A stretch of DNA of 10,187 nt. It comes from Desulfobacterales bacterium (GTDB lineage Bacteria > Desulfobacterota > Desulfobacteria > Desulfobacterales > ETH-SRB1). A program made the translations under genes and the position numbers. Location: the NCBI GenBank assembly GCA_030017395.1, contig JASEIZ010000060.1, forward strand, positions 1 through 10,187. Direction: 5' to 3'. The stretch's first letter is position 1, and each line of letters starts with the position of its first letter. This document shows, piece by piece, positions 7,398-10,187 of this stretch. The notes beneath the pieces were generated by a model that worked only from the letters and a program-made list of their open reading frames with translations, made no database searches and was not told the origin of the DNA.

Positions 7398-7865
7398 TTA
7401 CTCCTTTTCATCAGACGAACTATATCTGGAGATAATTTTTTCAACCTTTGGACCAGCGACATTCGGATATATCTTATCATCCACAACAATAACCGGAGCA
7501 AGAGCGCAACACCCCATACAGGCGACACGCTCGAGGCTGAAAGCAGAATCCAGAGTGGTTTGACCCGGCTTAATGTTCAGAATGTTTTCCGTCCTGTCCA
7601 ACAGCTGCTCGCCGCCCCTGACATGACAGGCTGTTCCAAGACAGACCTTTACCATGTGATCTCCGGGCTTTGTATATCGAAACTGTGTATAAAATGTGGC
7701 TACGCCGTATATTTCATGTTCGGACATGTTCATATCCATGGCGATCGTTGATATCGCATCTTCGGATATGAATCCGGTTTTTTCCTGAACAGCCTGGAGG
7801 ATAGGTATAAGACTTCCTTTTTCGCCCTGATACGGTTTGATGATATCCTTAATTGTGTTTTTCAT
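7398..7865 (-). CDS. nuoE: NuoE/HydC-like thioredoxin-fold [2Fe-2S] subunit
   Basis: This 155-residue protein has the NuoE/HydC fold: an N-terminal helical part, then a thioredoxin-like [2Fe-2S] domain with C75, C80, C116 and C120 (C-x4-C-x35-C-x3-C). C119 is an additional cysteine next to the last ligand. Family hallmarks include the IYGVATFY segment (52-59) and the AGPKVEKII segment near the C-terminus. In complex I and HydABC this subunit pairs with the NADH/FMN subunit, encoded immediately downstream. It is the first gene of the leftward operon. A longer frame opens with GTG at 7919, but that extension runs through the repeat-like leader tract and lacks family similarity. The ATG at 7865 has AGGTG seven bases before it and gives the normal length. 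Confidence 0.92.
   Translation of the reverse strand: MKNTIKDIIKPYQGEKGSLIPILQAVQEKTGFISEDAISTIAMDMNMSEHEIYGVATFYTQFRYTKPGDHMVKVCLGTACHVRGGEQLLDRTENILNIKPGQTTLDSAFSLERVACMGCCALAPVIVVDDKIYPNVAGPKVEKIISRYSSSDEKE
7401..7406 (-). promoter_or_regulatory. Shine-Dalgarno of the nuoF-like gene, overlapping the nuoE end
   Basis: AAGGAG, read on the minus strand, is five bases before the ATG at 7395. It also encodes the last Lys-Glu of NuoE just before its TAA. The overlap suggests coupled translation of the two subunits. Confidence 0.85.
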
Positions 7866-7872
7866 AATATTA

Positions 7873-7877
7873 CACCT
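7873..7877 (-). promoter_or_regulatory. Shine-Dalgarno of nuoE
   Basis: AGGTG, read on the minus strand, lies seven bases before the ATG at 7865. It supports that start over the GTG at 7919. Confidence 0.6.
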
Positions 7878-7896
7878 AATATTATTAATTTTTAGT

Positions 7897-7925
7897 TGCG
7901 GACACACACGGACGAACACAGATTT
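7897..7925 (-). repeat. GTGTTCGTCCGTGTGTGTCC-type tract in the nuoE leader
   Basis: On the minus strand this tract is built of TGTGTTCGTCCG followed by TGTGTGTCCG, an imperfect tandem of about 10-12 bases. Sequences of this style recur between genes in several environmental anaerobes, so it may be a dispersed intergenic repeat. Only one copy is in the window; the repeat assignment rests on memory of similar motifs. Confidence 0.35.
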
Positions 7926-8015
7926 TCATTGTCTTGATTGCGGCTGTCTGTATAGCTCACTTAATCTAAAAAAGCAAATCAACACTAATGCAGACAGTGT
8001 TATAAAAAAATCCGA

Positions 8016-8044
8016 AAGTTAGAATCGTTGCCTATAATTGTCAA
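8016..8044 (-). promoter_or_regulatory. Candidate sigma70 promoter of the nuoE-nfnB operon
   Basis: On the minus strand a perfect -35 TTGACA (8044-8039) is followed after 17 bases by TAACTT (8021-8016), a 3/6 match to the -10. Transcription would start near 8009, giving a leader of about 145 bases. It is the best leftward promoter in the region. Confidence 0.5.
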
Positions 8045-8057
8045 GAAACGTTATAAA
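8028..8057 (+). promoter_or_regulatory. Candidate sigma70 promoter of ade
   Basis: TTGCCT (8028-8033) and TATAAA (8052-8057) are separated by 18 bases, matching the -35 at 4/6 and the -10 at 5/6. The -10 to -35 interval overlaps the -35 of the leftward candidate, so the two could exclude each other. A second TATAAA at 8234-8239, after the palindrome, lacks a good -35. Confidence 0.4.
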
Positions 8058-8086
8058 ATCAACTCAAAATATTGATACTTTCAACT

Positions 8087-8223
8087 TTGATGGTCTCGTA
8101 AAAAGTCTTGAAATCGTCATGCCGGACTTGATCCGGCATCCAGAACGCATTGAATTTACTGGATTCCGGCTTTCGCCGGAATGACGGAAAAGAGAACTTT
8201 TCGACTTTTTACGAGTTCATCAA
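8087..8223. repeat. MITE-like nested palindromic repeat with 21-base terminal inverted repeats
   Basis: The ends (8087-8107 and 8203-8223) are 21-base inverted repeats with two mismatches, sharing CTCGTAAAAAGTC. Inside, two arms (8115-8143 and 8159-8186) are diverged inverted copies of each other. Each arm is itself a hairpin: ATGCCGGA/TCCGGCAT around CTTGA (8119-8139), and ATTCCGGC/GCCGGAAT around TTTC (8163-8182). The direct octamer TCAACTTT occurs at 8081-8088 and 8220-8227, at the edges, and could be a target duplication, though it partly overlaps the terminal repeat. The 137-base unit has no coding capacity. Its translation gives the DSGFRRND peptide often seen as a spurious ORF from such repeats. 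It resembles non-autonomous elements common in Desulfobacterota genomes. Confidence 0.8.
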
Positions 8224-8261
8224 CTTTTACCTGTATAAACTTTGCAAAAAATCTAAAAAAA

Positions 8262-8289
8262 TGCCATTGCGAGGGAGCAAAGCAATCTC
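8262..8289. repeat. Short second palindromic repeat just before the ade ribosome-binding site
   Basis: ATTGC (8266-8270) and GCAAT (8282-8286) flank a GAGGGAGCAAA core. The stretch resembles the ATTGCGAGCGAAGC-GAAGCAATCTC class of dispersed repeats seen in many bacterial genomes. The match is from memory, and a partial or degenerate copy is likely. Confidence 0.45.
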
Positions 8290-8293
8290 ATAC

Positions 8294-8299
8294 AAGGAG
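8294..8299 (+). promoter_or_regulatory. Shine-Dalgarno of ade
   Basis: AAGGAG lies nine bases before the ATG at 8309. It decides that start over a frame reaching back to a TTG at 8150 inside the palindromic repeat. Confidence 0.85.
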
Positions 8300-8308
8300 C
8301 AAAACCAA

Positions 8309-10021
8309 ATGACTCTTGATGAAATTATAAAATCGGCAAAGGGAGAAAAAGAATCGGATATTCTATTAACCAACGCCAGGATTATCAATGTCTTTTCCGG
8401 CGAAATCGTTGTTGGCAACATAGCTATAGCAGACGGTTATATTGTCGGGTTTGGTTCATATTCAGCAAAAAAAACAGTAGATATGAAGAAGCGGTTTGTC
8501 TGTCCTGGCTTTGTTGATTCTCATTTTCACATCGAAAGTTCAATGGCATGTATCACCGAGTTTGCACGAGCCGTAATTCCATTTGGCACAACAACGGTTA
8601 TTGCAGACCCGCATGAAATAGCAAATGTGCTTGGGGCAGACGGAATAAATTATATGCTCGAATCAAGCAAAAACCAGCCCATGAATATATATTTCACTCT
8701 TCCCTCATGTGTTCCTGCAACCGATATGGAAACCTCCGGAGCCAGGCTTGGCGCAGATGATCTTTCCCTTTTTATGGGCGACGACAGGATAGTTGCTCTG
8801 GCTGAAATGATGAATTATCCAGGCGTAATATATAGAGACCCTGAAGTATTAAAAAAAATCGACTTGGCAAAAGCACACGGAAAACCTGTTGACGGACATG
8901 CTCCGGGGCTGACAGGAAAGGATCTTTATGCATATATTGCAGCGGGAATCTCAAGCGACCATGAATGCACGACAGCCAGGGAAGCCAAAGAAAAACTCGA
9001 TGCAGGCATGCACATTATGATTCGTGAAGGAACAGCAGCCAAAAATCTATTATCACTCATTCCCATTGTCAATGAAAGATCCTCGAGCCGTATTATGTGG
9101 TGTACGGATGACAGGCATCCACATGACATTCTTGAAGAAGGTCATATCGATTCAATGGTGCGAAAAGCCGTATATAGAGGTATAGATCCTGTTATTGCCA
9201 TTCAGATGGCAACAATAAATCCTGCCAATTATTTTGGCATAAGCGATGTTGGTGCAATCAGCCCGGGAAGACGCGCCGATTTGGTTGTTTTTTCCGATCT
9301 TCACAGCCTCCGCATTGAAGAGGTTTATTATGGTGGTGTTCTGGTTGCACAAAAAGGTAAAATATTACCGGGAATAAAAAAACCGGCTCCCGCGGCATTT
9401 CAGCCATCCATGAATGTTGGCAACAAAGAAATCGATTTTTCTATCCCAGCGCAGACAAAGCGTTTAAGAGTTATTGACATTATTCCTGACCAGATAATAA
9501 CCAATCAGAGTATTGTGGAAGCTGTGGTGTCCGGCAATAAGGTTGTTTCCGACATTACTCTGGACATTTTAAAAATTGCCGTTGTAGAAAGACACACAAG
9601 CTCCGGCAATATCGGAAAAGGCTTTGTCCGTGGTTTTGGATTAAAGCGCGGAGCCCTGTCATCGAGTGTTGCACACGACTCTCACAATATAATAGTTGTT
9701 GGGACAAACGACGAAGACATGAAAGCAGCGGTAGAAGCTGTAATTAAAATAGGCGGGGGCCTGGCAGCCTCGTGCGACAATAAAATATGCGCCACTCTTC
9801 CGCTTCCTATAGCAGGGCTGATGTCTCAGGAGCCTGTTTATGCTGTGAGAGAAAAACTGGACAAACTGCTTGAAGTTGCGCGAGGTTTTGGGACAAGCTT
9901 GAATGACCCATTTATGACATTATCCTTTTTAGCGCTTCCGGTTATTCCCGAGCTAAAGATCACTGATAAGGGGCTTGTGGATGTAAAGCGGTTTTGTATA
10001 GTGCCGCTTTTTGTAGATTAA
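8309..10021 (+). CDS. ade: Adenine deaminase (amidohydrolase family)
   Basis: This 570-residue cytoplasmic enzyme hydrolyses adenine to hypoxanthine and ammonia in purine salvage. It has the Ade-type amidohydrolase barrel with a metal site: PGFVDSHFHIESS (66-78, H72 and H74), E166 in ALAEMMNYPG, H197 in DGHAPG, H218 in SSDHE, and the aspartate pair D267/D268 in TDDRHPHD. A small composite beta-domain brackets the barrel near residues 20-65 and 320-350. The C-terminal adenine-deaminase domain includes VAHDSHN (454-460) and runs to the end. Length is normal for the family. The in-frame extension upstream to 8150 is rejected because its 53 residues translate the palindromic repeat. The repeat sits between the likely promoter and this start, so the mRNA leader would carry strong hairpins. 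A gene for a cysteine-cluster protein follows after two bases. Confidence 0.95.
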   Translation: MTLDEIIKSAKGEKESDILLTNARIINVFSGEIVVGNIAIADGYIVGFGSYSAKKTVDMKKRFVCPGFVDSHFHIESSMACITEFARAVIPFGTTTVIADPHEIANVLGADGINYMLESSKNQPMNIYFTLPSCVPATDMETSGARLGADDLSLFMGDDRIVALAEMMNYPGVIYRDPEVLKKIDLAKAHGKPVDGHAPGLTGKDLYAYIAAGISSDHECTTAREAKEKLDAGMHIMIREGTAAKNLLSLIPIVNERSSSRIMWCTDDRHPHDILEEGHIDSMVRKAVYRGIDPVIAIQMATINPANYFGISDVGAISPGRRADLVVFSDLHSLRIEEVYYGGVLVAQKGKILPGIKKPAPAAFQPSMNVGNKEIDFSIPAQTKRLRVIDIIPDQIITNQSIVEAVVSGNKVVSDITLDILKIAVVERHTSSGNIGKGFVRGFGLKRGALSSSVAHDSHNIIVVGTNDEDMKAAVEAVIKIGGGLAASCDNKICATLPLPIAGLMSQEPVYAVREKLDKLLEVARGFGTSLNDPFMTLSFLALPVIPELKITDKGLVDVKRFCIVPLFVD

Positions 10022-10023
10022 TA

Positions 10024-10187
10024 ATGAATTTTAAAGAAAAAGAAAAAAGATTGATAGAGCTTTATGAGGAATTTGAAACACAAGTTCTGAGATATAAAGA
10101 AAAAGCTATTTGTAAACCAGGCTGCGCTTATTGCTGCATACATTTTGGGGTATTGGATATAATAACCATTGAGGGGCTTATTATATG
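10024..10187 (+). CDS. YkgJ-type cysteine-cluster protein, N-terminal part (cut by window end)
   Basis: The frame opens two bases after the ade stop and stays open for 54 codons to the window edge. A charged helical N-terminus (residues 1-28) leads into CKPGCAYCC with C30, C34, C37 and C38. This is the cysteine-cluster signature of the YkgJ/Fli B-like family (putative zinc- or iron-binding proteins of unknown function). No clear Shine-Dalgarno precedes it, so it may be translated by coupling to ade. The spacing suggests one transcription unit, but no functional link to adenine metabolism is known to me. The remaining cysteines of the domain would lie beyond the window. Confidence 0.7.
   Translation, partial: MNFKEKEKRLIELYEEFETQVLRYKEKAICKPGCAYCCIHFGVLDIITIEGLII

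Larger units (their letters stand above)
7866..8308. other. Divergent intergenic region between nuoE and ade
   Basis: This 443-base gene-free stretch separates the leftward redox operon from the rightward ade gene. From left to right it contains the nuoE leader with a repeat-like purine/pyrimidine tract, a 7-base inverted repeat (CTGTCTG at 7944-7950, CAGACAG at 7991-7997), overlapping promoter candidates for both directions at about 8016-8057, a MITE-like nested palindrome, and a short second repeat ending at the ade Shine-Dalgarno. Open frames crossing it look like repeat translations or antisense shadows. Confidence 0.7.

Noticed and set aside
7866..7919. Extension of nuoE to a GTG at 7919
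   Set aside because: The region is the repeat-like leader tract, and AGGTG correctly placed before 7865 gives a normal-length protein.
7837..8022. 61-codon plus-strand frame with a hydrophobic start, opposite the nuoE beginning
   Set aside because: It overlaps the nuoE start and its leader in antisense and has no ribosome-binding site; the hydrophobic run comes from AT-rich DNA.
8087..8299. CRISPR array
   Set aside because: Repeats are inverted and nested, not direct units with regular spacers, and no cas genes are present.
8150..8308. N-terminal extension of ade back to a TTG at 8150
   Set aside because: The 53 extra residues translate the palindromic repeat and lack family similarity; a good Shine-Dalgarno precedes the ATG at 8309.
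7866..8308. Purine riboswitch ahead of ade
   Set aside because: I could not find the conserved three-way-junction purine aptamer motifs; the structure present is explained by dispersed palindromic repeats.

Overview
The window looks like chromosomal DNA of a strictly anaerobic bacterium, most likely a Desulfobacterota (Desulfobacterales-like) sulfate reducer or syntroph. The reasons are the flavin/iron-sulfur electron-transfer operon, moderate GC with no obvious compositional break, and intergenic palindromic repeats of a type common in that group. The taxonomic call is an inference from gene style and repeats, without a database search.

Layout. (1) Positions 1-136 are a short leader with a small perfect inverted repeat and a weak promoter candidate. 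(2) 137-877 (+) encodes a LysE/RhtB-type amino-acid exporter. Its last 25 bases overlap the end of the convergent operon. (3) 853-7865 (-) is a tightly packed five-gene operon read right to left: nuoE/hydC-like, nuoF/hydB-like, a large NuoG-like iron-sulfur subunit with a molybdopterin-oxidoreductase fold, nfnA and nfnB. (4) 7866-8308 is a 443-base divergent intergenic region. It holds face-to-face candidate promoters, a MITE-like nested palindrome and two other repeat-like tracts. (5) 8309-10021 (+) is adenine deaminase (ade). (6) 10024 to the window end (+) is the start of a YkgJ-type cysteine-cluster protein, cut by the window edge.

The centre of interest is the five-gene operon. NuoE, NuoF and NuoG-like proteins form the NADH-oxidising, FMN and Fe-S arm shared by complex I, bifurcating [FeFe]-hydrogenases and NAD-dependent formate dehydrogenases. 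NfnA and NfnB form the flavin-based bifurcating NADH-dependent reduced ferredoxin:NADP+ oxidoreductase. No hydrogenase H-cluster protein, no quinone/membrane module and no catalytic Cys/Sec of a formate dehydrogenase is visible. The NuoG-like subunit appears to have lost the molybdenum ligand and the C-terminal cofactor-binding domain. The simplest reading is a soluble multi-subunit pyridine-nucleotide/ferredoxin transhydrogenase in which a HydBC/NuoEFG core and a complete NfnAB module are wired together. It is related in idea to the Sporomusa Stn transhydrogenase but has a different subunit set. That it forms one complex is an inference from operon structure.

The start codons of four genes were moved inward from the longest possible frame, using Shine-Dalgarno placement: nuoE to 7865, the NuoG-like gene to 5493, nfnA to 3131 and ade to 8309.
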